A stretch of DNA of 33,560 nucleotides from Bacteroidota bacterium (GCA_029573495.1 JAKQEI010000226.1:1-33560), one strand, 5' to 3'. Numbered from the stretch's first letter, positions 24,709-33,510 are shown. The notes: generated by a model not told the origin, from the sequence alone. Translations and numbers: made by a program.

Positions 24709-25824
24709 TCACGGTCCGTATGACTTCCCCAGGCTCCTGAACACCTGTGCCCAGGGCACGCCGCCGGGTTTCTTCCCAAGGCGCACGATCACCAACTCGC
24801 GCATCGGGTCAACGTAGATGTACTGCCCCAGGATGCCCTCCGCCATGAAGTCTCCCTCGCGCGAGGGCAACCACCATTGGTATTGGTAGCGCGGTGCGCT
24901 TCCGTTGGTGGTATCCACCATGGTGCTCCGTTCCACCCACGCCTCGGGAACGAGCTGCTTCCCGCGCCAGGCGCCCTGGTGCAGGTATAACGATCCGAGC
25001 TTCGCGAAGTCGCGCGCTGGGGCGTTCAAACAGCAGAAGGTCTTCTCGATCCCTCCATCCTTCCGATCGATGCTCCAGCTTGACGGATACTCCATGCCCA
25101 AGGGAGACCACAGGCGATCTTGCAGGTATTGCGTGATGGTGCGCTGATCGCCCTTCGCCCGCAGCGCACGTTCCAGGATGAGCCCCAGTAACTGGCTGTT
25201 GCCGCTCACGTACTCGAATCGCTCACCCGGCTGACGCTTGAGCTTCATATGCTCCATGTATCGGTACAGGCGCCGACCGTAATAGTAGCGCGCTGCCGTG
25301 CCGAAGGGGTTCACATAGCTCTCACTGAAATCGAGGCCGCTGGTCATCTGCAGAACATGCTCCAGGGTGACCGCATCGAAGCCGTTCTTCTTCAACTCCG
25401 GCACGAAGTCCGTGACGGGTTGCTGCACATCGCCGATGATGCCGTCCGCGATCGCGCAGCCGATCAACATGCTCATCACGCTCTTCGCCATGGAGAAGGA
25501 GGTGTGCACGTGCGCTGGATCGTAACCCTTGAAGTAACGCTCGTATTTGATCGTGTCCCGCTGAATGATGAGGAAAGCCACGGTCGCGTGCCGCTCCAGG
25601 TAGTCGTCGAACGGCGTCTCCTTCCCCGCTACAGTGATGGTCCTAGGCGCCTTCTCCGGTTCCGATATCGCGTAGGTGTATGGAAGTGCGGATGGCCCCA
25701 GTTCACGCGAAGGGAACTTCCTGTGGTCCCGCGTATCGGCGAAATTGTACAGGAAGAAGCGACCGACGGTGCACCCGCCCAACAGGAACATCGCACCGAT
25801 GAGCCACATGGTCCGTCCGCCCAT
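24709..25824 (-). CDS. Class-C beta-lactamase-fold serine hydrolase, lipoprotein
   Basis: A 371-residue envelope hydrolase (Pfam Beta-lactamase). The start at ATG 25824 gives MGGRTMWLIGAMFLLGGC, a lipoprotein signal with Cys18; upstream ATG 25842 would add six residues. The nucleophile motif SxxK is SFSMAKSVMS (Ser111, Lys114), and YVSGNSQLLGLIL supplies the Tyr of the YxN-type motif. GLDFSESYVNPFG, MEYPSSWSIDRKDGG and QYQWWLP are typical of the esterase/DD-peptidase branch, so the role may be cleavage of peptides or esters rather than antibiotic resistance. On the minus strand TACCTTGT (25836-25829) lies 4 nt before the ATG. Confidence 0.9.
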   Translation of the reverse strand: MGGRTMWLIGAMFLLGGCTVGRFFLYNFADTRDHRKFPSRELGPSALPYTYAISEPEKAPRTITVAGKETPFDDYLERHATVAFLIIQRDTIKYERYFKGYDPAHVHTSFSMAKSVMSMLIGCAIADGIIGDVQQPVTDFVPELKKNGFDAVTLEHVLQMTSGLDFSESYVNPFGTAARYYYGRRLYRYMEHMKLKRQPGERFEYVSGNSQLLGLILERALRAKGDQRTITQYLQDRLWSPLGMEYPSSWSIDRKDGGIEKTFCCLNAPARDFAKLGSLYLHQGAWRGKQLVPEAWVERSTMVDTTNGSAPRYQYQWWLPSREGDFMAEGILGQYIYVDPMRELVIVRLGKKPGGVPWAQVFRSLGKSYGP

Positions 25825-25828
25825 GCGG

Positions 25829-25836
25829 ACAAGGTA
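25829..25836 (-). promoter_or_regulatory. Weak -7-like box TACCTTGT, 4 nt before the serine hydrolase
   Basis: The last bases deviate from TTTG. It is listed because the order box, CCGC, ATG repeats the geometry of 25919 and 14856. Confidence 0.3.
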
Positions 25837-25918
25837 GGACACAGCAAGTTCCTGGATCCGTTCGTTAATTCTTGCCAGATCAAGGGGTCAGGTCATCCAT
25901 ACAATTAGTATGCACGCA

Positions 25919-25926
25919 TACCTTTG
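25919..25926 (+). promoter_or_regulatory. -7 box TACCTTTG, 4 nt before the STAS-like gene
   Basis: An exact TAnnTTTG match; CGGC and ATG follow. This box falls inside the longer frame that begins at ATG 25910 and argues for the start at 25931. No -33 TTG is visible. Confidence 0.6.
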
Positions 25927-25930
25927 CGGC

Positions 25931-26347
25931 ATGAGCAAGGAACAACTCCGCATGATCGAGACAGGATCCGCCACGGTGGAACTGGTCTCCGATGTGCTTG
26001 TGGAGGTGCGGTTCAAGCCCGATGTGAAGTTGGATGTGGAGGGGCTGGGTGCGATCGTTGCCGCCAAGCGTGATCTGATCGCCGATCGGGATGTTGATGT
26101 GCTGGCCATCCTTCCGCCTGAACTGGACTTCGAACTGAACGTGCTCAATGTGGACCACCAGACCTTGAACGGTGGTTGTGGTGGAGCCAAACGTCTTGCC
26201 CTGGCAGCGCAGAGCTCCTTCAATCAACGGATCTCGGACATCTATTACCGCTATCACCCACGGACCCATACGACCCGCATCTTCCTGACCGAGGAGGACG
26301 CGCGGAAGTGGCTGGCGACGAAGCTCCCTGAGCCCTCCGCCTCCTGA
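25931..26347 (+). CDS. STAS/SpoIIAA-like small protein
   Basis: A 138-residue soluble protein. Its pattern is that of a Bacteroidota family of roughly 130-residue STAS/SpoIIAA-like proteins: an N-terminal strand pair (GSATVELVSDVLVEVRFKPDVKLDVEG), a helix (AIVAAKRDLI), a strand with an acidic turn (VDVLAILPPELDFEL), a central helix (KRLALAAQSSFNQRISDIYYRY), and a C-terminal strand and helix (HTTRIFLTEEDARKWL). Homologues occur near signalling or stress genes, but no partner is visible here. I start at ATG 25931 because the promoter box covers the alternative start at 25910. It meets the OmpA gene convergently with a 4-nt gap. Confidence 0.75.
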   Translation: MSKEQLRMIETGSATVELVSDVLVEVRFKPDVKLDVEGLGAIVAAKRDLIADRDVDVLAILPPELDFELNVLNVDHQTLNGGCGGAKRLALAAQSSFNQRISDIYYRYHPRTHTTRIFLTEEDARKWLATKLPEPSAS

Positions 26348-26351
26348 CCGG

Positions 26352-27311
26352 TCATTCCTTCACGAGCTTGTATAGCTCCTTGAGATCGGGGATCAACACC
26401 ACCTCGATCCGGCGGTTCTTGGCCTTGTCGTTGGGATCGATCGGAACGTACTCGCCGCGCCCAGCGGCTGTGATCCGCACGGGATCGATGCGGCTCGACT
26501 CCTGCATGATGCGCACCACGCTGGTGGCGCGTGCCACGCTGAGGTCCCAATTGTCCTTGAAGGCGCTGCCTGCTGCGATCTTGTCGGTGTCGGTGTGCCC
26601 TTCCACCAGGATGCTCAGGTCCTTCTCGTTCTCAATGGCCTTGGCGAGCTTGCCGACCGCCTCGCGTCCCTTGGCATCGACCGCGGCACTCCCGCTAGGG
26701 AACAACAGCTTGTTGTCCATGCTCACATAGATCCGACCATTCCGGTGCTCCACGGTCAGTCCTTTGCCCTCGAAACCGGAGAGGGCCTGGCTCACACGGT
26801 CCTTGAGGTCCTTCATCGCGGCGTCCTTCGCGTCGATCTCCGCCTGTAAGGCCGCCAAGGCGGCCTGCTTCTCACCCACCCGCTTTGCCAAGGCGTTCAC
26901 CGAATCCTCCTTGTTCTGGAGATCGAGCCGCATGGCCTCGAGGTCGGTGAGCAACTTGCGGTTCTCGCCGGTGCTCCCCGCAAGCAGCGCGTTATACTTG
27001 TTCAACAGCTCGTCGTTGAGCGTGTTGATCTTGTCGTACTGCACGGTCATCTTCCTGAGGGAAGTGCCGAGCACGGTGGTATCCCTTTCCAGTTCGCTCA
27101 CCCGCTTGGTCTGGTCAGCGAGCCTTGCCGCTTGTTCATCATAGCTCGTCTGGAGGTCCAAGGCCTTCCTGGTCGCGGCATCCGCCTCCTGCTGCAACGC
27201 GTTGGAACGCTGCCTCTCCTCCTCGAACTTCCTGGCAGGCACACACGCCACGAAGACAACACTGACAAGGAACGGGATCGCAGGAAGGATGGAACGAGGG
27301 TGCATCGGCAT
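26352..27311 (-). CDS. OmpA/MotB-domain lipoprotein with coiled coil
   Basis: A 319-residue envelope lipoprotein. With the start at ATG 27311 the signal ILPAIPFLVSVVFVAC ends in Cys23. Residues of about 30-170 are a long coiled coil (ERQRSNALQQEADAATRKALDL and LQTSYDEQAARLADQTKR onward). The C-terminal OmpA domain (about 185-300) reads LLFPSGSAAVDAKGREAVGKLA, ILVEGHTDTD, LSVARATSVVRIM and KAKNRRIEVVL, containing the usual Asp and Arg for binding peptidoglycan. It probably ties the outer membrane to the cell wall, or belongs to a motor or secretion complex. Longer starts at 27332 and 27305 are possible; the promoter at 27330-27357 supports 27311 or 27305. Confidence 0.9.
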   Translation of the reverse strand: MPMHPRSILPAIPFLVSVVFVACVPARKFEEERQRSNALQQEADAATRKALDLQTSYDEQAARLADQTKRVSELERDTTVLGTSLRKMTVQYDKINTLNDELLNKYNALLAGSTGENRKLLTDLEAMRLDLQNKEDSVNALAKRVGEKQAALAALQAEIDAKDAAMKDLKDRVSQALSGFEGKGLTVEHRNGRIYVSMDNKLLFPSGSAAVDAKGREAVGKLAKAIENEKDLSILVEGHTDTDKIAAGSAFKDNWDLSVARATSVVRIMQESSRIDPVRITAAGRGEYVPIDPNDKAKNRRIEVVLIPDLKELYKLVKE

Positions 27312-27329
27312 GACTGGTACTTCTGACCC

Positions 27330-27357
27330 CAAAGGTCGCCGTGGGTCACCCGCTCAA
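27330..27357 (-). promoter_or_regulatory. Promoter TTG-N17-GACCTTTG for the OmpA/MotB lipoprotein
   Basis: On the minus strand, TTG (27357-27355), 17 nt and GACCTTTG (27337-27330), one base off TAnnTTTG. It leaves a leader of about 12 nt. Confidence 0.5.
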
Positions 27358-27374
27358 GTGGACGAAAGCAACAT

Positions 27375-27382
27375 TATTTTTG
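27375..27382 (+). promoter_or_regulatory. -7 box TATTTTTG for the 246-residue unknown protein
   Basis: An exact TAnnTTTG match, 24 nt before the ATG at 27407, in an AT-rich divergent region. No clear -33 TTG. Confidence 0.6.
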
Positions 27383-27406
27383 AACAAGTCGTTCCAACCG
27401 TAGATC

Positions 27407-28147
27407 ATGGATCCTGCCACGAACACGGGACTTCCGAGTGATTGGGCCTATTCGCCCTCGATCGACCTGGAGACCAAACAATACATCCTGCTCGGCTATG
27501 CGCAGCGCGTGCAGGCGCGATTCAAGGAGCATAAGCTATACCCCTACCTGGCCGACCTGCGGACCCGGACGGATGAATTGCTCCGACTGCAGCAGGACAA
27601 GGAGATGTTCGCACGAAGCATGCATACGACCCTCATCGGTTTCGACCCGGTCACCGGCCGCCCTTTGCGAGAGGATCCCGAACAGCACGAGCCCCTGCAT
27701 GTGATCGACCAGGTGATCGATTTCGCCGTTCCCAAGTTGAGGCATCTGTTGCAGCGAGGGATCGGGCTGCGTTCCGAACTGGTCCAGCAGGTCAGGTTCA
27801 CACCGGTGGGCCTGCAACCCTTGCATGCCAGGGAAGGTTGGCTCCTGCTGCAGCTTGGCCGGGAGGCACGTGTATATGCGTATACCATCCCGTTCCTGGT
27901 CGAGCAGGATGACGACCACCTCCACCGCAACGTGTTCACCCGGTATGTCACGACCTATACGCTCAGCCTCACCCGGAACTTCGAGCATATCAAGTCGGAC
28001 CTGATCAACGAACACCCTCACCTCCCCAATCCGGCCACCTTTGCCGTGGAAACGGAAAGCTCCCTTCCCTGCATCGAGACCTTGGTACCGCTCGCGAAGC
28101 ACATGGTCCGTGCCCATGTCCTGGGCCTGGCCCAAGGTGAGGTGTGA
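27407..28147 (+). CDS. Conserved-looking protein of unknown function
   Basis: A 246-residue soluble protein with no signal or membrane segment. It begins MDPATNTGLPSDWAYS and is mixed helical (QYILLGYAQRVQARFKEHKL, then a run of charged helices), with a beta segment (GWLLLQLGREARVYAYTIPFLV) and a C-terminal VETESSLPCIETLVPLAKHMV. I do not recognise the family. It has its own promoter box and faces the substrate-binding protein gene convergently with a 3-nt gap. Codon use is like its neighbours, so there is no sign of recent transfer. Its divergent neighbour is the OmpA/MotB lipoprotein, which is the only contextual hint. Confidence 0.8.
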   Translation: MDPATNTGLPSDWAYSPSIDLETKQYILLGYAQRVQARFKEHKLYPYLADLRTRTDELLRLQQDKEMFARSMHTTLIGFDPVTGRPLREDPEQHEPLHVIDQVIDFAVPKLRHLLQRGIGLRSELVQQVRFTPVGLQPLHAREGWLLLQLGREARVYAYTIPFLVEQDDDHLHRNVFTRYVTTYTLSLTRNFEHIKSDLINEHPHLPNPATFAVETESSLPCIETLVPLAKHMVRAHVLGLAQGEV

Positions 28148-28150
28148 GGA

Positions 28151-29863
28151 TCACTTGTCCGATCGAGCGGACGGGTCGAACCAGGTGGTCCGAAGATCAC
28201 GCACCTCCATCCCGTTGATCGGCAGGTCGCGCACCCAGGGTTGAAGCAGCCTGACGGAGCGCTCGTGGTACAGTGGCGCGACCACCATGTCCTCCATCAA
28301 CCTGTGCTCGGCTTCAGCAAGCAGATGCATCCGCTCGGATATCCCAGGTGTCCGCAATGCGCGAGCGAACAGAGAATCGTACGTCGCATTCCGGTATCTC
28401 GTGCTGTTCAGATAGGAGGGTTGTGCGGTATCGGTCGGAACGCTCAATCCGTAGAACAAGGCGAGGAAATTCTCCGGGTCGGGATGATCAACGATCCATC
28501 CTTCGCGCCAGATGCGTGCCTGGCCCATCTCCACGCGCTTGTAGTGTTGCTCCGCCGGCAGCACGGAGGTGATGACCCGCAGCCCGAGGTTACGGGAGAG
28601 CATCTCCTGCACGGCTTCGGCCACCCGGATATATCCGAATCCGTCGCTGTTAACCTGCAGATAGATGCCCGGCATCCCGGATCCGCCCGGGTGCCCCGCC
28701 GCCGCCAACAATGCTGAAGCCTTGGCGGGATCATACATCAACGTGGGTACCGAGTCATATGGGTAGTCGGCGAACCCGGGTGCCACCACTCCGTGTGTAG
28801 CCGGGACCGCCAGCCCGTTCAGGACGGAATCGACGATCGCCTGACGGTCGATGGCCAAGGAGATCGCCTTCCGGATGCGGACATCATCGAACGGGGGGTG
28901 GTGATGGTCAAGCCCGTAGAACTGGACGGTCAGCCCGGGAACAGCCTGTACCTGATATCCGGTGGAGCTGAGCAGCTCCTCCGTACGATCGAGGGGCAGT
29001 TCATAGATCATGCTCAGGTTGCCCTTCTCGAACTGCTGCAGCTCTTGTTCCTTCTCCTTTACGAAGGTGCACCGGATCGCGTCGAGGAAGGGCAGCTGGT
29101 TGCCGTGCTCATCCCGTCCCCAATAGGCCGGCCATCGCTCGAGCACCATGACCTCGCCGGGCACGAATCGCTTGAGCCGGAACGGACCGGTACCTACCGG
29201 ATGCCAGCGCGCTTCATCACCGTGATGTGCGATCAGCTCCTTCGGGAAGATCCAACAGCCCTGATGTGCCAGGATCTGAAGGAAATTCGGATAGGGCGTG
29301 GTGAGCGTGATCCGGACCGTTCGCTCATCGACCTCTTCGATGCCACTCACCCCGGGACCGGGACGACCTGCGAGCACTGCGGCATAATGGGCGTTGGCCC
29401 CGCGCACCTTGTCCTGAAAAAGCCAGAACAGCACGTTCGATGCGCTCGGCGTGCAAAGCGCGGTGAAGCTCTCGACCACGTCCGTTGCCGTGAACGCTCT
29501 GCCCACACCACCAGCGAAGCAGGTGTCGTCATGGAAGCGAACACCGGACCGGAGCGTGAAGGTGTACACCGTGCGGCTCTCATCGATGGTCCACGATCCG
29601 GCCAGACCCGGGCGGATCGACAGGTCATGCTGATCGAAGCCCACCAGCCCCTCGTACACCTGGGAAGCGATATGATGGGCCGACGATCGGGTGAGGCTGA
29701 GCGGGAAGAGACTGCCGAGGTCATCCCCTTCGTTCATGTTGAACACCCCTCCGTAGTACCGACCTCCGGCAGCCTCCCGTTCGCGCACCTTTTCCGGTGT
29801 CGAACAGCCAAAAAGACCCAGCACCAAGAGGAAAGCCGCACGACGCATGAACGATGAAGGCAT
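28151..29863 (-). CDS. Oligopeptide-type ABC transporter substrate-binding lipoprotein
   Basis: A 570-residue SBP_bac_5 (OppA/DppA) family protein. Starting at ATG 29863 the signal RRAAFLLVLGLFGC gives Cys20. Family features: NEGDDLGSLFPLSL after the signal, ASQVYEGLVGFDQHDLSIRPGLA, TVYTFTLRSGVRFHDD, AFTATDVVESF, IRKAISLAIDRQAIVD and NLGLRVITSVLP. Members bind peptides or small molecules for an ABC importer; none of the permease or ATPase genes is adjacent, so the partner is elsewhere or the protein works alone, as many Bacteroidota members appear to. The ATG lies 5 nt after an exact TACTTTTG box. It is divergent from the large exported protein. Confidence 0.9.
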   Translation of the reverse strand: MPSSFMRRAAFLLVLGLFGCSTPEKVREREAAGGRYYGGVFNMNEGDDLGSLFPLSLTRSSAHHIASQVYEGLVGFDQHDLSIRPGLAGSWTIDESRTVYTFTLRSGVRFHDDTCFAGGVGRAFTATDVVESFTALCTPSASNVLFWLFQDKVRGANAHYAAVLAGRPGPGVSGIEEVDERTVRITLTTPYPNFLQILAHQGCWIFPKELIAHHGDEARWHPVGTGPFRLKRFVPGEVMVLERWPAYWGRDEHGNQLPFLDAIRCTFVKEKEQELQQFEKGNLSMIYELPLDRTEELLSSTGYQVQAVPGLTVQFYGLDHHHPPFDDVRIRKAISLAIDRQAIVDSVLNGLAVPATHGVVAPGFADYPYDSVPTLMYDPAKASALLAAAGHPGGSGMPGIYLQVNSDGFGYIRVAEAVQEMLSRNLGLRVITSVLPAEQHYKRVEMGQARIWREGWIVDHPDPENFLALFYGLSVPTDTAQPSYLNSTRYRNATYDSLFARALRTPGISERMHLLAEAEHRLMEDMVVAPLYHERSVRLLQPWVRDLPINGMEVRDLRTTWFDPSARSDK

Positions 29864-29868
29864 CCGGT

Positions 29869-29876
29869 CAAAAGTA
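29869..29876 (-). promoter_or_regulatory. -7 box TACTTTTG, 5 nt before the substrate-binding protein ATG
   Basis: On the minus strand: TACTTTTG, ACCGG, ATG. A TTG lies 14 nt upstream, closer than the usual 17-23. If ATG 29848 is used instead, the leader would be about 15 nt. Confidence 0.5.
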
Positions 29877-29963
29877 TCCGGAGGCTCCACCAAGTTGGCC
29901 AGCGCGGCACTATCGGCATCAACAGGGCGTTGGTGATAGGCGCCCCATGGAAGAGCCCTGGGG

Positions 29964-29971
29964 TACTTTTC
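29964..29971 (+). promoter_or_regulatory. -7-like box TACTTTTC before the large exported protein
   Basis: One base off TAnnTTTG, 8 nt before ATG 29980. It supports that start over the upstream in-frame ATGs. Confidence 0.4.
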
Positions 29972-29979
29972 GGACCCAG

Positions 29980-32900
29980 ATGCGCTGCGCGCCAAACAGC
30001 CCGGTCACATGTCCGACACGTTCCCGCGCCACATCGGCGCCGTTGGCACGTGCGCTCCTCATGACATTGGTCATGGCCCTGATCGGTTCCGGGACCCTGG
30101 CACAACAGGCCTCGAACCTGCGCATCCGCTACGTGCCGATGACCGCCGACAGCCTGGTGCTGGACACATTGAGCATCGTCCCCGGCAGTCTGCACCTCTT
30201 CGCAGATGGCCTGCCGGTCGGTGCGGACGCTTTCACCTTCGACCCCTACCGAGCCACCATCCATTGGCAGATGCCGCCGTCGGCGGACAGCCTTCTGGCG
30301 CGCTATCGGGTCCTGCCGCTCGCCTTCGGCAAGGTCCATCAACATAAGGACCCGGACAGGCTCACCACGCTCTCCGGGGATCGCAAGGACCCGTTCCGCT
30401 ACGAACCGCCCAAGCAGAACGAGGACCCCTTCGGTACACGAGGGCTCAACAAGAGCGGCAGCATCTCCCGTGGGGTGCTCTTCGGCAACAACCAGGACCT
30501 GGCAGTGAACAGCACATTGAACCTGGAGCTCAGTGGGCGGCTCAGCGATCGCATACAAGTGCTCGCCAGTGTGACGGACAACAACATCCCTATCCAGGCC
30601 GGTGGCAATACGCTCGAGCTACAGGACTTCGACCAGGTGTTCATCAAGCTCTTCGAGGGCGATGCGGGCGACGGCTGGTCGCTCATCGCAGGCGACTTCG
30701 TCCTTCAGCGCCCGAAGAGCCATTTCCTGACCTACTTGAAGAAGACCAAGGGCTTGAGCTTCGATACACCCATCGCATATGGCGACAAGGCGAAGGCCAG
30801 GGTGGGAGCGAGTGCGGCCATCAGCAAGGGCAAGTTCGCGCGGAACGTGATCCAAGGGATCGAGGGTGTGCAGGGGCCCTATCGATTGCGCGGCACGGAC
30901 CCGGGTTCCATCATCATCGTACTGTCCGGAACGGAGCGGGTCTTCATCGATGGGCTGCTGCTCCTGAGGGGGCAGGAGAATGACTATGTGATCGACTACA
31001 ACACCGCGGAGATCACCTTCACCGCCAAACGACTGATCACGAAGGACCGGCGGATCACCGTGGAATTCCAATACTCCGACAAGAACTACGCCCGCTCCCT
31101 CATCCGCATGGACCACACCGTGCAATGGCCGAAGAACACGCTGCGCTTCAATCTGTACAGTGAGCAGGACCACCGCAACCAACCGCTGCAACAACAGTTG
31201 AGCGATGCCGAACGGAATGTGCTGCGCGAGGCCGGGGATGATGCCCTTGCCGCCACCGTTCCAGGGGTTGACAGCACCGGCTATGCCAATGACCAGGTGC
31301 TCTATTTCCGGACCGATTCTTTGGGGTATTCGCCGGTCTATCTGTACAGCACCCATCCGGACTCGGCGTCATGGCGCGTCACCTTCACCCAGACCGGTGC
31401 CGGGACCGGCGACTACGTCCAGCAGGAATTCACCCCCAACGGCCGGGTGTTCCGCTGGGTGGCTCCCGACACGGTGAACGGCGTGGTGGTACACCGCGGC
31501 GATCACGCCCCCGTGCGGGTGCTTGTGGCCCCGCGCGCACAACAGCTCATCACCATCGGACTGGACCACGCTCCGAACAGACGGACCAATGCGACCGTGG
31601 AACTGGCGTACAGCAATGAGGACCGCAACACCTTCAGCCGGGCGGATGATGCGGACGACCAGGGATACGGCCTGATGGCCCGGGGCGAACATGCGATCGG
31701 GATCAGTGCGAAGGACAGCACCATGGAACTCGTCATAGGGGCGGAGACGGAGGCGATCTCGCGGAACTTCCGTTTCGTGGAGCGGTATCGTGCCGTGGAG
31801 TTCGACCGGAACTGGAACATCCTCGGGCTGACATTGACCGGAGATCAAGTGCTCGCCAGTTCCAATGTCAAGCTCCGCAGCAAGGATCTTGGCAGCATCA
31901 GCCTTGGCGCTGGCACGTTCCAGGTGGCAGACAGTTATCGCGGCTGGAAGCAGGAGCTGGTGAGCGAAGTGAAAGCCGGAAGGACCGACGTGATCGGCAC
32001 GGCCAGTCGCCTCCGTACCGACGTTCGGAACTCCGACTTCCTTCGGCACAAGGGCCTCGCGCAACATCGGTTCAAGCCCCTCACGTTGGGCTTCAAGGAC
32101 GAACATGAAAGGAACCTGTTCCGCGCGGACGCTTCCTCAGGGCTCGTCACGGGCAGCTACGAGTTCCATGAATGGGAGGCGTACGTGCAAAGCCCGGACA
32201 CGTTCAAGAACAAATGGCGGGTCGCCGGGGGTCAGCGCTGGGACCGCGCCTTGCGTGACAGCCTGCTGGTCGAGAGCGCTCGGGCTACCAGCTACGGCCT
32301 GTCGGTGGACCTTGCACGTGATCCCCGGAAACGCCTTGCCACGAGTTTCACCTATCGAAGACTGGAAGTCCCCGATAGTACCCTGACCACCCAACGACCG
32401 GAGAACACCTACCTCGCACGGATCGACCACGACCTCACCACCCTTAAAGGAGCCGCCGTTCTGGACGTTTTCTACGAACTCGGGTCGGGGCTCGAACAGC
32501 GACGGGAGTACATCTATGTGAATGTACCGGCCGGACAAGGACTCTATATCTGGAACGACTACAATGGCAATGGCATCAAGGAACTCAATGAGTTCGAGCT
32601 TGCCAACTTCAGCTATGAAGCGGACTACCTGCGCGTGTTCGTGCCGAGCACGGATTACGTGCGGAGCTTCAGCAACCAGTTCAGCACGTCCCTGGACCTT
32701 CGGCCAGCGGCGATCTGGACGGGAACCAAGGGGCTTAAACGCTGGGTGGCCAAGTTCTCCGACCTGGCATCGGTCCGCATTGATCGGAAGACAGCTGCAG
32801 CCAGTATCGCAGATGCGTTGAACCCGTTCGTTGATGAGCGTGTGGACACGAACCTCACCAGCTATGCCTCGTCCATCCGCAACACCTTCTTCTACGATCG

Positions 32901-33510
32901 CACCAGCCGCAAATGGAGCGTGGACCACACCTTGCAACGGGACCAGAGCCGCAGCCTTCTCGTGAACGGCTTCGAATCAAGGTCGCGACACTTCGACACG
33001 TTCCGGGTGCGCTGGAACACCACGCGCCAATGGACCGCCGATGTGGAAGCCGAAACGGGCCGGGTGAGCAACGGTTCCGACCTGTTGACCGGACGCACCT
33101 ACCGGGTGGAGCAGCAAGGGTTGAAGCCACGATTGACATGGCAGCCCAACACCTCCGTGCGTGCGATCGCCGCGTTCAAGTACACCGAGAAACAGAACGT
33201 GCCGGAGTTCGGTGGCGAACGGGCCTTGATCGAAGACCTCGGGCTGGAGTTCCGATACAACACCGCGGGCAAGGGAAGCATCCTGGTGACCGCGAACCGC
33301 GTGGCGATCCGCTACGACGGGGAGACGAACTCACCGATCGGGAACGAGCTACTATCCGGCCTTAAACCGGGCACCAACCTGACCTGGAGCGTGGGGATCC
33401 AGCGCAACCTGAGCAACAACCTGCAGGTGGACCTTACCTACAATGGACGGCGCAGCGAGGGGGTGCCCGTGATCCACGTGGGCGGAGCCCAGGTGCGCGC
33501 CTTCTTCTAA
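29980..33510 (+). CDS. Very large exported beta-rich protein, probably outer membrane
   Basis: A protein of 1176 residues from ATG 29980. The signal has a long basic n-region followed by ARALLMTLVMALIGSGTLAQQ. After a small N-terminal domain comes a segment SISRGVLFGNNQDLAVNSTLNLELSG, then DGWSLIAGDFVL, VFIDGLLLLRGQENDYVIDYNTAEITFTAKR and RITVEFQYSDKNYARSL. I recognise this block as recurring in uncharacterised large Bacteroidota envelope proteins. The C-terminal half is made of alternating amphipathic strands (WSVDHTLQRDQSR, FRVRWNTTRQWTADVEAETGR, SVGIQRNLSNNLQVDLTYNGRRS) and ends in an aromatic residue (VRAFF), as outer-membrane barrels do. DYNGNGIKELNEFEL is a calcium-loop-like acidic stretch. 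Role unknown. Confidence 0.8.
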   Translation: MRCAPNSPVTCPTRSRATSAPLARALLMTLVMALIGSGTLAQQASNLRIRYVPMTADSLVLDTLSIVPGSLHLFADGLPVGADAFTFDPYRATIHWQMPPSADSLLARYRVLPLAFGKVHQHKDPDRLTTLSGDRKDPFRYEPPKQNEDPFGTRGLNKSGSISRGVLFGNNQDLAVNSTLNLELSGRLSDRIQVLASVTDNNIPIQAGGNTLELQDFDQVFIKLFEGDAGDGWSLIAGDFVLQRPKSHFLTYLKKTKGLSFDTPIAYGDKAKARVGASAAISKGKFARNVIQGIEGVQGPYRLRGTDPGSIIIVLSGTERVFIDGLLLLRGQENDYVIDYNTAEITFTAKRLITKDRRITVEFQYSDKNYARSLIRMDHTVQWPKNTLRFNLYSEQDHRNQPLQQQLSDAERNVLREAGDDALAATVPGVDSTGYANDQVLYFRTDSLGYSPVYLYSTHPDSASWRVTFTQTGAGTGDYVQQEFTPNGRVFRWVAPDTVNGVVVHRGDHAPVRVLVAPRAQQLITIGLDHAPNRRTNATVELAYSNEDRNTFSRADDADDQGYGLMARGEHAIGISAKDSTMELVIGAETEAISRNFRFVERYRAVEFDRNWNILGLTLTGDQVLASSNVKLRSKDLGSISLGAGTFQVADSYRGWKQELVSEVKAGRTDVIGTASRLRTDVRNSDFLRHKGLAQHRFKPLTLGFKDEHERNLFRADASSGLVTGSYEFHEWEAYVQSPDTFKNKWRVAGGQRWDRALRDSLLVESARATSYGLSVDLARDPRKRLATSFTYRRLEVPDSTLTTQRPENTYLARIDHDLTTLKGAAVLDVFYELGSGLEQRREYIYVNVPAGQGLYIWNDYNGNGIKELNEFELANFSYEADYLRVFVPSTDYVRSFSNQFSTSLDLRPAAIWTGTKGLKRWVAKFSDLASVRIDRKTAAASIADALNPFVDERVDTNLTSYASSIRNTFFYDRTSRKWSVDHTLQRDQSRSLLVNGFESRSRHFDTFRVRWNTTRQWTADVEAETGRVSNGSDLLTGRTYRVEQQGLKPRLTWQPNTSVRAIAAFKYTEKQNVPEFGGERALIEDLGLEFRYNTAGKGSILVTANRVAIRYDGETNSPIGNELLSGLKPGTNLTWSVGIQRNLSNNLQVDLTYNGRRSEGVPVIHVGGAQVRAFF

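Noticed and set aside
24709..25824. Antibiotic-resistance beta-lactamase
   Set aside because: The SxxK and Tyr motifs show the fold only; other segments fit the esterase/DD-peptidase-like branch and nothing indicates drug hydrolysis.
25910..25930. Upstream ATG for the STAS-like gene
   Set aside because: The extension translates an exact promoter box (TACCTTTG); homologous proteins of this type begin close to the ATG at 25931.
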